Source of the DNA: Polaribacter gangjinensis
GTDB lineage: Bacteria > Bacteroidota > Bacteroidia > Flavobacteriales > Flavobacteriaceae
Direction of reading: 5' to 3'
NCBI RefSeq assembly: GCF_038024125.1
Contig: NZ_CP150662.1
Coordinates: forward strand, 1,381,501-1,445,500
Length of the DNA: 64,000 bases
Part shown: piece by piece, positions 42,949 through 50,748 of the stretch
Layout of the letters: every line of letters begins with the position of its first letter
How positions within the stretch are numbered: the first letter of the stretch is position 1
The notes under the pieces: generated by a model
What the model saw: only the letters and a program-made list of their open reading frames with translations
Told to the model about the DNA's origin: nothing
Databases searched by the model: none
Position numbers and translations under genes: made by a program

Positions 42949-45059
42949 TAACTTAAAATTTGATAGATAATTAACGATGATACATAAGCTAAAAGACCCA
43001 TGCTAACTAACTGAATCAAAGGCCATTTCCATGTTTTTGTCTCTTTTTTAACAATTGCTAACGTTGCCATACATTGCATTGCAAAAGCATAAAAAATCAA
43101 TAATGACATTCCAACTGGAAAATTGAAACGCTTCTCTCCTGTCTCAGGATTCATCTCAGAAGCCATCTTTTGTTTGATGGTTGTAACATCATCATCATTG
43201 GCTTCTACGCTATAAATGGTAGCCAAAGTTCCTACAAAAACTTCACGTGCAGCAAATGACGTAATCAAAGCGATAGCTATTTTCCAATCATAACCTAAAG
43301 GTTTGATAACAGGCTCTATTGATTTGCCTAACATTCCAATGTAAGAGTTTTCGAGTTTGTAAGAGGCAATTTTTTTGTCCAATTCTTCTGATGGTAAGTT
43401 TTTAGAAACCTCCATATTTGTGACATTCTTTTCCGCATTTTTAAAATCAGATGAACCATTTGAAGCTAAAAACCACAAAACAATTGACAATGCCAAAATG
43501 ATTTTTCCTGCCCCAAAGACGAAAGCTTTAGTTTTCTCTACAACTTCAAAAAACACATTTTTAAAAGACGGAATTTTATAATTCGGCATTTCTATTACAA
43601 AAAATGATTTCGAATTGATATTCAATGTTTTGTGCAAAATATACCCTGCCAAAATAGCTGTTCCGAAACCCAAAGCATATAAAGAAAGTAATACCAAACC
43701 TTGTAAGTTTAGCAATCCAAAAATTTTAGTATCTGGAATAATTAATGCAATTAAAATAGCATAAACTGGTAATCTTGCTGAACATGTTGTAAAAGGAACT
43801 ACTAAAATGGTAATCAATCGTTCTTTCCAATTTCCAATAGTTCTTGTTGCCATAATTGCAGGAATTGCACAGGCCGTCCCAGAAATTAACGGAATAACAC
43901 TTTTGCCATTCATTCCAAAACGACGCATGATTTTATCCATCAAAAAAACAACGCGACTCATGTAGCCTGTTTCTTCTAAAATTGCAATGAAAAGAAATAA
44001 AATGGCAATTTGTGGAATAAAAATAACCACTCCTCCAATCCCTGGAATGATGCCATCTGTTAATAAATCTGTAAAAACTCCCACAGGAAGTGCTTCTTTG
44101 GCAAGCTCAGAAAAATGAGCAAAAAGTCCGTCAATGAAATCCATAGGCACTGAAGCCCAATCGAAAATTGATTGAAAAATTACCAGTAAAATCAGGAAGA
44201 AAATGATGTACCCAAAGATTTTGTGTGTAAAGATTTTATCCAATTTACTACGAACATCACTTGCTTTAGATTTATCAACCAGATACGTTTTTTTCAGAAT
44301 TCTGTTGATTTCTTGATAGCGGTAAATGGTTTCTTTATGTTGGTATTTTTTGAGTTTTGAAATGTCTTGTTTGAAAGATAATAAAGCCGCTTTTTCAGAA
44401 GCTGTAATGGTTTCGGGAAAATTATTTTGAGTAATCATCAACCACAATTCGTATAATGTATGATTTGGGCTGATTTCTTTTAATTTGGCAAAATAATCAG
44501 GATCTATTTTATGATTGATGCCACACAAAGGCGAAGCTTTTGCAGCAACATGACAACGAATTATGGCTTCTTTTACCTCTTTAATTCCTTCATTTTTTTT
44601 GGCACTGATTAGAATTACTTCTGTATTTAATTCTTCTTTCAACACAGAAACATCAATACTGATGCCTTTTTTGTGCATTTGATCAACCATATTGATTGCC
44701 AAAACTGTCGGAATTTCTAAGTCTTTGATTTGCGAAAAAAGCAACAAATTTCTCTTTAAATTTTCAATATCTGCCACAACCAAAATTACATCTGGAGATT
44801 CTTTGATATCTTTTTTGAGTAAGGTTTTTAGCACAATACTTTCATCCATAGATGTTGGATTGATGCTATAGGTTCCTGGCAAATCAGTAATAATGGCAGT
44901 TTGCGTTGATGAAAGTTTGCTAAGTCCTTCTTTTTTATCAACAGTTACTCCAGGATAATTTCCCACTTTTTGATTTAAACCTGTTAATTGATTAAAAAGT
45001 AGTGTTTTACCTGTATTTGGATTTCCTATTAAGGCAACTTTTATATGCTTATTTGCCAT
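42948..45059 (-). CDS. feoB: Ferrous iron transporter FeoB
   Basis: 703 residues: an N-terminal G domain with P-loop GNPNTGKT (12-19), DLPGTYS (G3) and NMVD (G4), then a membrane domain with the Gate motifs and about eight helices. It imports Fe2+ across the inner membrane. feoA lies 4 bases upstream and the Cys-rich peptide overlaps its end. A perfect inverted repeat sits at the operon promoter. Confidence 0.96.
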   Translation of the reverse strand: MANKHIKVALIGNPNTGKTLLFNQLTGLNQKVGNYPGVTVDKKEGLSKLSSTQTAIITDLPGTYSINPTSMDESIVLKTLLKKDIKESPDVILVVADIENLKRNLLLFSQIKDLEIPTVLAINMVDQMHKKGISIDVSVLKEELNTEVILISAKKNEGIKEVKEAIIRCHVAAKASPLCGINHKIDPDYFAKLKEISPNHTLYELWLMITQNNFPETITASEKAALLSFKQDISKLKKYQHKETIYRYQEINRILKKTYLVDKSKASDVRSKLDKIFTHKIFGYIIFFLILLVIFQSIFDWASVPMDFIDGLFAHFSELAKEALPVGVFTDLLTDGIIPGIGGVVIFIPQIAILFLFIAILEETGYMSRVVFLMDKIMRRFGMNGKSVIPLISGTACAIPAIMATRTIGNWKERLITILVVPFTTCSARLPVYAILIALIIPDTKIFGLLNLQGLVLLSLYALGFGTAILAGYILHKTLNINSKSFFVIEMPNYKIPSFKNVFFEVVEKTKAFVFGAGKIILALSIVLWFLASNGSSDFKNAEKNVTNMEVSKNLPSEELDKKIASYKLENSYIGMLGKSIEPVIKPLGYDWKIAIALITSFAAREVFVGTLATIYSVEANDDDVTTIKQKMASEMNPETGEKRFNFPVGMSLLIFYAFAMQCMATLAIVKKETKTWKWPLIQLVSMGLLAYVSSLIIYQILS

Positions 45060-45063
45060 TGAT

Positions 45064-45291
45064 TTACTCGCTTTTTAGGATTTTTATTTGCGCAGCAGTT
45101 TCTGTTCTGATAGCTAAATGACTGCCATTTACACAAATATAAATTGGATCATTTAAAGGCGCGATTTGAATCAATTGCACTTCTGCACCAGGCAAACAAC
45201 CCATTTCTAATAATTTTAAAGGAATACTATCCAAAGTTTCTTCAGAAATATACCCTATTTCACCAATTTGTAAAGACGCTATTGTGCTCAA
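45064..45291 (-). CDS. feoA: Ferrous iron transport protein FeoA
   Basis: 75 residues from a TTG at 45291, giving MSTIASLQIGEIGYI, the usual FeoA length and N-terminus. A GTG at 45339 would add 16 residues, but it lies within the promoter -7 box and upstream of the likely transcription start, so it is rejected. The SH3-like FeoA fold is seen in LLEMGCLPGAEVQLI. It acts with FeoB. Confidence 0.9.
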   Translation of the reverse strand: MSTIASLQIGEIGYISEETLDSIPLKLLEMGCLPGAEVQLIQIAPLNDPIYICVNGSHLAIRTETAAQIKILKSE

Positions 45292-45301
45292 ATTTTGATA
45301 T

Positions 45302-45324
45302 AAAAAAGTCCCGCAAAAAGCGGG
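45302..45324 (-). promoter_or_regulatory. Terminator-like hairpin in the feoA leader
   Basis: On the minus strand CCCGC-TTTTT-GCGGG is followed by ACTTTTTT. It sits between the feo promoter and feoA, about 8 bases after the predicted start. It may terminate upstream SCO1 transcripts, or act as an attenuator or 5' stabiliser for feo. Confidence 0.65.
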
Positions 45325-45338
45325 AATTAAGTTTGACA

Positions 45339-45346
45339 CAAAGATA
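45339..45346 (-). promoter_or_regulatory. -7 promoter element of feoAB
   Basis: TATCTTTG on the minus strand matches TAnnTTTG. Confidence 0.65.
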
Positions 45347-45349
45347 CAA

Positions 45350-45368
45350 GTTTAGAATGATTCTAAAC
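45350..45368 (-). promoter_or_regulatory. Metal-responsive operator of feoAB (9-1-9 inverted repeat)
   Basis: GTTTAGAATGATTCTAAAC is a perfect 9-bp inverted repeat around one base. It lies just upstream of the -7 box and spans the -33 region. The size and symmetry fit a Fur- or DtxR-type operator, and the gene is a ferrous iron importer. Which repressor binds is unknown. Confidence 0.75.
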
Positions 45369-45406
45369 AAGTTATTACCCTGATTTTTTTTGTTAAATAA
45401 ATTTTA

Positions 45407-46084
45407 TCAATTTTCATATTCCTTTTTTAGCAATATCATATCTTGCTTTAGTTTGTCCATATCTTTTAAGTCTGTTCCGTCATAAAATCCACGAATTCTG
45501 CGCTCTTTATCAATCAAAACAAATTGTTCTGTATGGATAAAATCATCTTCTCCTCCATCTCCATCATCAATTACGGCGAAATAACTTTTTCTGGCAAGTT
45601 CATAAATATGTTTTTTATCACCTGTGGTCACATTCCATTTTCCATCAATCACACCTTTATCAATCGCATATTTTTTTAAAACAGAAACACTGTCAATTTC
45701 AGGAGTTACAGAGTGGGATAAGAATAAAATATCATCGTCATTTTTATAATATTCCTGCAATTGATTCATATTATAAGCCATTGCAATGCAGATGTTTGTA
45801 CATCTTGTAAAGAAAAAATCTGCTATGTAAATTTTGTTTTTATAATTGTTTTGAGTGATGATTTCGCCATTTTGATTGATAAGTGAAAAATCAGCGATTG
45901 TATGATCTTTTGTAATGTGTTTCACAGAAAAATCAACCAAACTCGGATTGACATCTGCAGGACTGTAAACCTTCAATTTTTCATCAACTTTTAGTAAATG
46001 ATAGAAAATTGGAATAGCAATTGCCGAAAAAATAGCTAAAAAAATAAGTGTTGGAAGTGATTTTTTAAAAAACTTGAGCTCCAT
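45407..46084 (-). CDS. SCO1/SenC family copper chaperone
   Basis: 225 residues with an N-terminal membrane anchor (about 10-30) and a thioredoxin-like domain. The copper ligands are Cys95 and Cys99 (TRCTNIC) and His184 (DDFIHTEQF). SCO proteins deliver copper or reduce thiols at the CuA site of cytochrome oxidase. It is a single gene with its own promoter. Confidence 0.93.
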   Translation of the reverse strand: MELKFFKKSLPTLIFLAIFSAIAIPIFYHLLKVDEKLKVYSPADVNPSLVDFSVKHITKDHTIADFSLINQNGEIITQNNYKNKIYIADFFFTRCTNICIAMAYNMNQLQEYYKNDDDILFLSHSVTPEIDSVSVLKKYAIDKGVIDGKWNVTTGDKKHIYELARKSYFAVIDDGDGGEDDFIHTEQFVLIDKERRIRGFYDGTDLKDMDKLKQDMILLKKEYEN

Positions 46085-46101
46085 AAAATTGATTTATGAT
46101 A

Positions 46102-46109
46102 CAAATTTA
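46102..46109 (-). promoter_or_regulatory. -7 promoter element of the SCO1 gene
   Basis: TAAATTTG on the minus strand matches TAnnTTTG, 17 bases before the ATG at 46084. Confidence 0.55.
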
Positions 46110-46195
46110 CGACTTAAAAAAACGGCAAAAAAACAAGTATTGCCAAAAGCGGTCAAAAATCTTTGTTAAAATAAAAATCAACTGAATTTAGTTCT

Positions 46196-46225
46196 TTTGA
46201 AACTCTTTGTAAAAACGTACATTTG
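46196..46225 (+). promoter_or_regulatory. Promoter of rseP
   Basis: TTTG at 46196-46199 and TACATTTG at 46218-46225, spaced 18 bases: a full match to both elements. The ATG is at 46255. Confidence 0.7.
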
Positions 46226-46254
46226 TGCGTTTTAAAAATTTGATGTAACGCTGC

Positions 46255-47601
46255 ATGGAAATACTTATCAAAGCATCGCAATTTATTTTAAGCTTGTCTT
46301 TATTAATTGTACTGCACGAGTTGGGACATTTTATTCCCGCAAAATTGTTCAAAACCCGAGTTGAAAAATTCTATTTATTTTTTGATTACAAGTTTTCACT
46401 TTTCAAGAAAAAAGTAGGTGAAACTGTTTATGGAATTGGTTGGATTCCTTTAGGAGGCTATGTAAAAATCTCTGGAATGATTGATGAAAGCATGGATACT
46501 GAGCAAATGAAGCAACCTGCACAACCTTGGGAATTTCGTTCAAAACCAGCTTGGCAACGTCTAATTATTATGTTGGGTGGTGTTTTTGTAAACTTTGTGT
46601 TGGGTATTTTTATTTATATATGCCTGATGTGGGCGTATGGTGAAAAATATTTACCAAACGAAAATTTAAAAGATGGTATTTGGGTTCAAGATTCATTAGC
46701 CACAAAACTAGGATTGCAAACTGGTGATAAAATCATAAGTGTTGATGGTGAAAAAGTAAAAAAATTCTCTGATTTGTCACTTGAATTTATCAACGGAAAT
46801 AAGTATGAAATTGAAAGAAATGGCGAAGTAATTTCAAAAGAAATTCCCGAAGATTTCATTTCTCAATTGATGGATCGTGGCAAAGATGCTGGTCCGTTTT
46901 TATTTCCAAGATATCCTTTTGCAATTGCAGAAATTTCTGAAGATTCTCCAAATAAAAATGCTGATTTAAAATCAAAAGACATTGTAACAGCCATTAATGG
47001 AAATAAAATCACTTATTTTGATGAAGCTCAAGCAGAGTTGGATAAATACAAAAATGAAGAAATTACAGTCACTGTAAAAAGAGGTAATGAAACTAAAGAG
47101 GTTTCACTAAAAGTAACTAATCAAGGAAAAATTGGAGTTGCTTTAGGAGCCTTATCTTTTGATGATATGCAAAAATTAGGCTACTATGATTTGGCAACCA
47201 TCGAATATTCTTTTGCAGCAGCAATTCCTGCTGGTTTCGAAAAATCATGGAAAACTTTGACAGATTACGTAAAACAATTGAAAAAGATTTTCAATCCAAA
47301 CACAGGAGCTTACAAAGGTTTGGGCGGTTTTATTTCAATTGGAAGTATTTTTCCTGAAGAATGGAGTGCACAAACTTTCTGGAATATTACTGCATTTTTA
47401 TCAATCATGCTTGGTTTTATGAACTTATTACCAATTCCTGCATTAGATGGTGGTCACGTAGTTTTTACACTTTGGGAAATGATTACAGGGAAAAAACCTG
47501 GAGATAAATTCTTAGAATATGCGCAAGTTGCTGGTTTTATCATTTTGATAGCATTGCTACTTTTCGCAAATGGAAATGATGTTATAAGACTTTTTAAATA
47601 A
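46255..47601 (+). CDS. rseP: RIP metalloprotease RseP (site-2 protease)
   Basis: 448 residues. HELGH at 21-25 in the first membrane helix and NLLPIPALDGGH near the C-terminus form the intramembrane zinc site. Two PDZ-like parts lie between (GLQTGDKIISVDGEKV and NADLKSKDIVTAINGNK). It cleaves membrane-anchored anti-sigma factors or signal-peptide remnants. It is alone, with its own promoter and terminator. Confidence 0.95.
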   Translation: MEILIKASQFILSLSLLIVLHELGHFIPAKLFKTRVEKFYLFFDYKFSLFKKKVGETVYGIGWIPLGGYVKISGMIDESMDTEQMKQPAQPWEFRSKPAWQRLIIMLGGVFVNFVLGIFIYICLMWAYGEKYLPNENLKDGIWVQDSLATKLGLQTGDKIISVDGEKVKKFSDLSLEFINGNKYEIERNGEVISKEIPEDFISQLMDRGKDAGPFLFPRYPFAIAEISEDSPNKNADLKSKDIVTAINGNKITYFDEAQAELDKYKNEEITVTVKRGNETKEVSLKVTNQGKIGVALGALSFDDMQKLGYYDLATIEYSFAAAIPAGFEKSWKTLTDYVKQLKKIFNPNTGAYKGLGGFISIGSIFPEEWSAQTFWNITAFLSIMLGFMNLLPIPALDGGHVVFTLWEMITGKKPGDKFLEYAQVAGFIILIALLLFANGNDVIRLFK

Positions 47602-47624
47602 CAACATCCTTATTACAGATTAAT

Positions 47625-47658
47625 AAAAAAGGCACTCAAAAATTTGAGTGCCTTTTTT
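47625..47658. terminator. Bidirectional intrinsic terminator (rseP / zinc ribbon)
   Basis: AAAAAAGGCACTCAAA pairs with TTTGAGTGCCTTTTTT; the stem is shared by the convergent genes. Confidence 0.92.
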
Positions 47659-47659
47659 A

Positions 47660-47815
47660 TTATATTCTGAACGAGCTATTTATAAATGAAAACCAAGTAT
47701 AATGTGTATTGCATTTATCACAAGAATAACTTTTGGTACCTGGAATTAATCTAACGAAACCTTTTCTTCTAAGTCTATGATTAGACTCACATTTGCATTT
47801 TGGGCATCTTTTCAT
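47660..47815 (-). CDS. Small zinc-ribbon protein
   Basis: 51 residues from the ATG at 47815. Cys4, Cys7, Cys32 and Cys35 (CPKC and CDKC) form a likely zinc site, with a basic middle RLRRKGFVRLIPGTKSY. An in-frame GTG at 47860 lies before the promoter box and is rejected. Similar small proteins are common in flavobacteria; no function is known. Confidence 0.7.
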   Translation of the reverse strand: MKRCPKCKCESNHRLRRKGFVRLIPGTKSYSCDKCNTHYTWFSFINSSFRI

Positions 47816-47837
47816 TTCAATTTTCTTAGGTGAGCAC

Positions 47838-47845
47838 CAAAGATA
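47838..47845 (-). promoter_or_regulatory. -7 promoter element of the zinc-ribbon gene
   Basis: TATCTTTG on the minus strand matches TAnnTTTG, 22 bases before the chosen ATG. Confidence 0.6.
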
Positions 47846-47882
47846 CTTATATTCAGGCACTTACCAAAAAAGAAACAAATTA

Positions 47883-48734
47883 TTAAGGATTTCTTAAAAT
47901 CGCTTGCTCATTTTTCCATTCTATCCATTTTTGACCTTGAATTTTTCTCATTACGTTATCAAAATTACGCATGACAAAAATATTATAGATTGCTTTTGCC
48001 AAATTTTTAGGCTTTTGAGCAATAGAACGCAAACTCATTGAAAAGCCTGGAGTAATGTATTTCATATAATGCCAATAACCTTCAGGAATGTACAAAACAT
48101 TACCATGTTCTAAATTGGTAATGTATCCTTTGGCTTGTTTTAATCTAGGCCATTTTTCAAAATCCGGATTGGAAAAATCAATATCCTCTCTAGTAATTAA
48201 AGAATGAGGAACTTTATATAAAAAATCGTTTTGTTGTTGATCAAACAAAATAATTTCTTTTTTTCCATGAAAATGAAAGTGAAAAATATTTGCCAAATCA
48301 ATGTCATAATGCATAAAAGTGTAAGAATCTCTTCCACCAAAAAATAGCATTGGTAAACCTTTCAACAATTTTAATCCAAAATCTGGATAGGTAAAATCTT
48401 TTTGTAAAACAGGAACTTCTTTTAAAACATTCCACAAAAAAATTCGGAATTTGGTAGGTTCTTTTTCAATCAGATCAATATAATCAGCCATTTTCATTTT
48501 GGCATGAGGTTCATTAAATCCGTCTTTATGATCTACAGGCCTATCATCATACAGAGGTACAATTTTATCTCCAGCAACTTCTTTGATATAACTCAAATTC
48601 CACTTTGAAAAAGCGGGCCAATCTTCAATAAAACGCTCAATAACAACTGGTTTTTGAGGCTTGAAATATTTTTTTAAGAATTCTTCTTTTGTGATAGTAT
48701 CAACCCTATCAATTTGAGATAAATTCAAACTCAT
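47883..48734 (-). CDS. JmjC-like cupin domain protein
   Basis: 283 residues from the ATG at 48734. The JmjC/Cupin_8 fold is seen in PVVIERFIEDWPAF near the N-terminus and in the metal site His142-x-Asp144 (MHYDID) with His222 (GYWHYM). These residues bind Fe(II) in 2-oxoglutarate oxygenases that hydroxylate proteins or RNA-linked substrates. The substrate is unknown. There is no operon partner. Confidence 0.85.
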   Translation of the reverse strand: MSLNLSQIDRVDTITKEEFLKKYFKPQKPVVIERFIEDWPAFSKWNLSYIKEVAGDKIVPLYDDRPVDHKDGFNEPHAKMKMADYIDLIEKEPTKFRIFLWNVLKEVPVLQKDFTYPDFGLKLLKGLPMLFFGGRDSYTFMHYDIDLANIFHFHFHGKKEIILFDQQQNDFLYKVPHSLITREDIDFSNPDFEKWPRLKQAKGYITNLEHGNVLYIPEGYWHYMKYITPGFSMSLRSIAQKPKNLAKAIYNIFVMRNFDNVMRKIQGQKWIEWKNEQAILRNP

Positions 48735-48840
48735 AACTAACAATTTTAAAACTGCAAAGTTAAGAAAAGGTTATGAAATTTTTGCTCAAAAAAAATGATT
48801 GAAAATCCTAAATAAAAATTAAAAAAGGCTTTTAAAAATA

Positions 48841-50664
48841 TTACATTCCAAATCTTAATCCCAACAAAATATTACTTCCTGGCATAGGCACAAATCCAGA
48901 TTCGATATAATTTGTATTGAAAATATTATTGGCTGTAAAAGTGATATCAAATTTTGATACATTAAAAATTACTGATGCGTCCCACACATTATAACTTTGC
49001 CCAGTTGTTCTTTCTGCGTGTTTATAAATAATATTTTGAGTAACATTTTTGAAAAATTTACTTGAAAAACGCGTTGTAAAATGATGTCTTAAAGTGTTTA
49101 AAGAATAGCGTGATAAGTCTTTGTTTTGATCTAAAATATCATCTTCTAAAAACGAATATCCAATAGCTAATGTTTGATAAAAATCAGATATTTTAAAATT
49201 ATAATTGGCATCAAATTCAAAACCTTGGGTATTCACTTCTGTAATATTATTGGCAGAAAAAACAGTTTCATTGGTATTTGGTCTGATATAATCTATCAAA
49301 TTGGTAGCATCTCTATTGAAAAAAGCCACACTTCCTGAGAAATTTCCACGATTGAACTTTACGCCTATTTCTTGAGAAAATGCTTCTTCTGGTTGCAAAT
49401 TCGGATTTCCAATAGTCACAGGATCAGCATAATATAAATCTGTATAGGTTGGAATTCTGTAGGTTGTTCCTAAATTTCCATAAATTTTTACATTTTCTGA
49501 AACTTGATATCCAACATCAATTCCTGGAAATGCCTGAAATTTGAAATCCGAAAAATAGGTAATAGCAACTCCTGGTGTAATGTCTAATTTAGCATCCAAC
49601 AATTGAAAACGATGTTCTAAAAATAGATTTGCCATCATTCTATCACGTTTTCCTAAATTATTACTACTGATAGAAACGCGTGAAATATCAATTCCAAAAC
49701 CTGTAATTCCTATATTAGAAGTGTATGAAGCATTGGTTTCAAAACCCACTTTATTGGTAATATGTAAATTTCTGTAAAAAGCAGGATTGTTTCTTCGCAA
49801 TAAAAAAATATCTTGACCACGTCTCCAATAAACTCTGGGTTTTATTTTCAATTTTTCTGTTTGAAATGTGGTTGAAACACCTACTAAACTATTTTGAGTT
49901 TCCTCATATTCATTGAAAGTTGGATTGGTTGTGTAAAAATTTTCAGCTCCAAACTTTTTATCAAAAAATGTCGCTAACAATTCAATAGGTTGATTTTTTT
50001 TATTAAAAGTTCCCTTTAAAAAATAATTGGCATTGTTGTAATCAGAATTATTTCGATAGCCATCAGAAGTCAAAATTCCTGCATGTGCTATAATTGATCT
50101 ATTCGAAAATTCTTTTCCTACAGTTACTGAACTATTAATTTGACCAAATGAACCTGTTTCAGCATTTAAAGAAACTGTATCTTCTAGTGATTTTTTTGTT
50201 ACAATATTGATGGCTCCAGTGAATGCATTTTGTCCAAAAACCCTTGCTGCAGGACCTTTGATAATTTCAATACGCTCAATCACTTCAATGGGTAAAGCTG
50301 CATTTAAAGTATGATGTCCAGTTTGTGCATCGTCCATTTTAATACCATCAATCAACAACAAAGTTTGGTCAAAACCTCCACCTCTAATGTATAAATCTGC
50401 TTGTCCTCCTCCAGTTCCACGTCTTCTAATATCCACTCCAGCAACTTGTTGCAACAAATCTGCGACATTGGTTGCTGCACTATTTTTGATAGTTGCTGCA
50501 TTGATAATAATCATTGTTCTAGAATCTTTTTTAAAAGGCAATTCAATTCTTGTGGATGTAATAATTACTTCTTTTAAAGTATCTCTTTTTGAGTTTTCGT
50601 CTTGTGCTTGAAATTGCATCAAACTCAGCAAAGAAAATCCTAAAAACATAATTGTAACTTTCAT
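48841..50664 (-). CDS. TonB-dependent receptor (small, BtuB-sized)
   Basis: 607 residues: a signal peptide ending near FQAQ, a TonB-box-like segment (LKEVIITSTR), a plug domain with NVADLLQQVAGVDIRRRGTGGGQADLYIRG and a 22-strand-type barrel ending in LLGLRFGM with the terminal aromatic region. The size is closer to vitamin B12 receptors than to SusC or siderophore receptors, but no cobalamin riboswitch precedes it. It is divergent from a MocR-type regulator that shares its promoter region, so the regulator probably controls this receptor. The substrate is unknown. Confidence 0.9.
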   Translation of the reverse strand: MKVTIMFLGFSLLSLMQFQAQDENSKRDTLKEVIITSTRIELPFKKDSRTMIIINAATIKNSAATNVADLLQQVAGVDIRRRGTGGGQADLYIRGGGFDQTLLLIDGIKMDDAQTGHHTLNAALPIEVIERIEIIKGPAARVFGQNAFTGAINIVTKKSLEDTVSLNAETGSFGQINSSVTVGKEFSNRSIIAHAGILTSDGYRNNSDYNNANYFLKGTFNKKNQPIELLATFFDKKFGAENFYTTNPTFNEYEETQNSLVGVSTTFQTEKLKIKPRVYWRRGQDIFLLRRNNPAFYRNLHITNKVGFETNASYTSNIGITGFGIDISRVSISSNNLGKRDRMMANLFLEHRFQLLDAKLDITPGVAITYFSDFKFQAFPGIDVGYQVSENVKIYGNLGTTYRIPTYTDLYYADPVTIGNPNLQPEEAFSQEIGVKFNRGNFSGSVAFFNRDATNLIDYIRPNTNETVFSANNITEVNTQGFEFDANYNFKISDFYQTLAIGYSFLEDDILDQNKDLSRYSLNTLRHHFTTRFSSKFFKNVTQNIIYKHAERTTGQSYNVWDASVIFNVSKFDITFTANNIFNTNYIESGFVPMPGSNILLGLRFGM

Positions 50665-50705
50665 AAATAATGATTTAAAAAACGAGGTAAAAGTCGTAAT
50701 TTTCC

Positions 50706-50748
50706 GGACTATAAAAATAGTCCAGTTTTAAAATGAATGATAGTCCGG
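50706..50748. promoter_or_regulatory. MocR operator: inverted repeat plus a third half-site
   Basis: GGACTAT (50706-50712) and ATAGTCC (50717-50723) form an inverted repeat around AAAA. A third copy, ATAGTCCGG (50740-50748), lies inside codons 3-6 of the regulator, 23 bases from the second in direct orientation. Mixed direct and inverted half-sites are usual for MocR regulators such as PdxR, TauR and GabR. It covers the divergent promoters. Confidence 0.75.

Noticed and set aside
45292..45339. GTG start of feoA at 45339
   Set aside because: The codon lies in the -7 box of the promoter and the added residues span the hairpin; the TTG at 45291 gives the normal 75-residue FeoA.
47816..47860. 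Longer zinc-ribbon protein starting at GTG 47860
   Set aside because: The region contains the promoter -7 element TATCTTTG, so it is unlikely to be translated.
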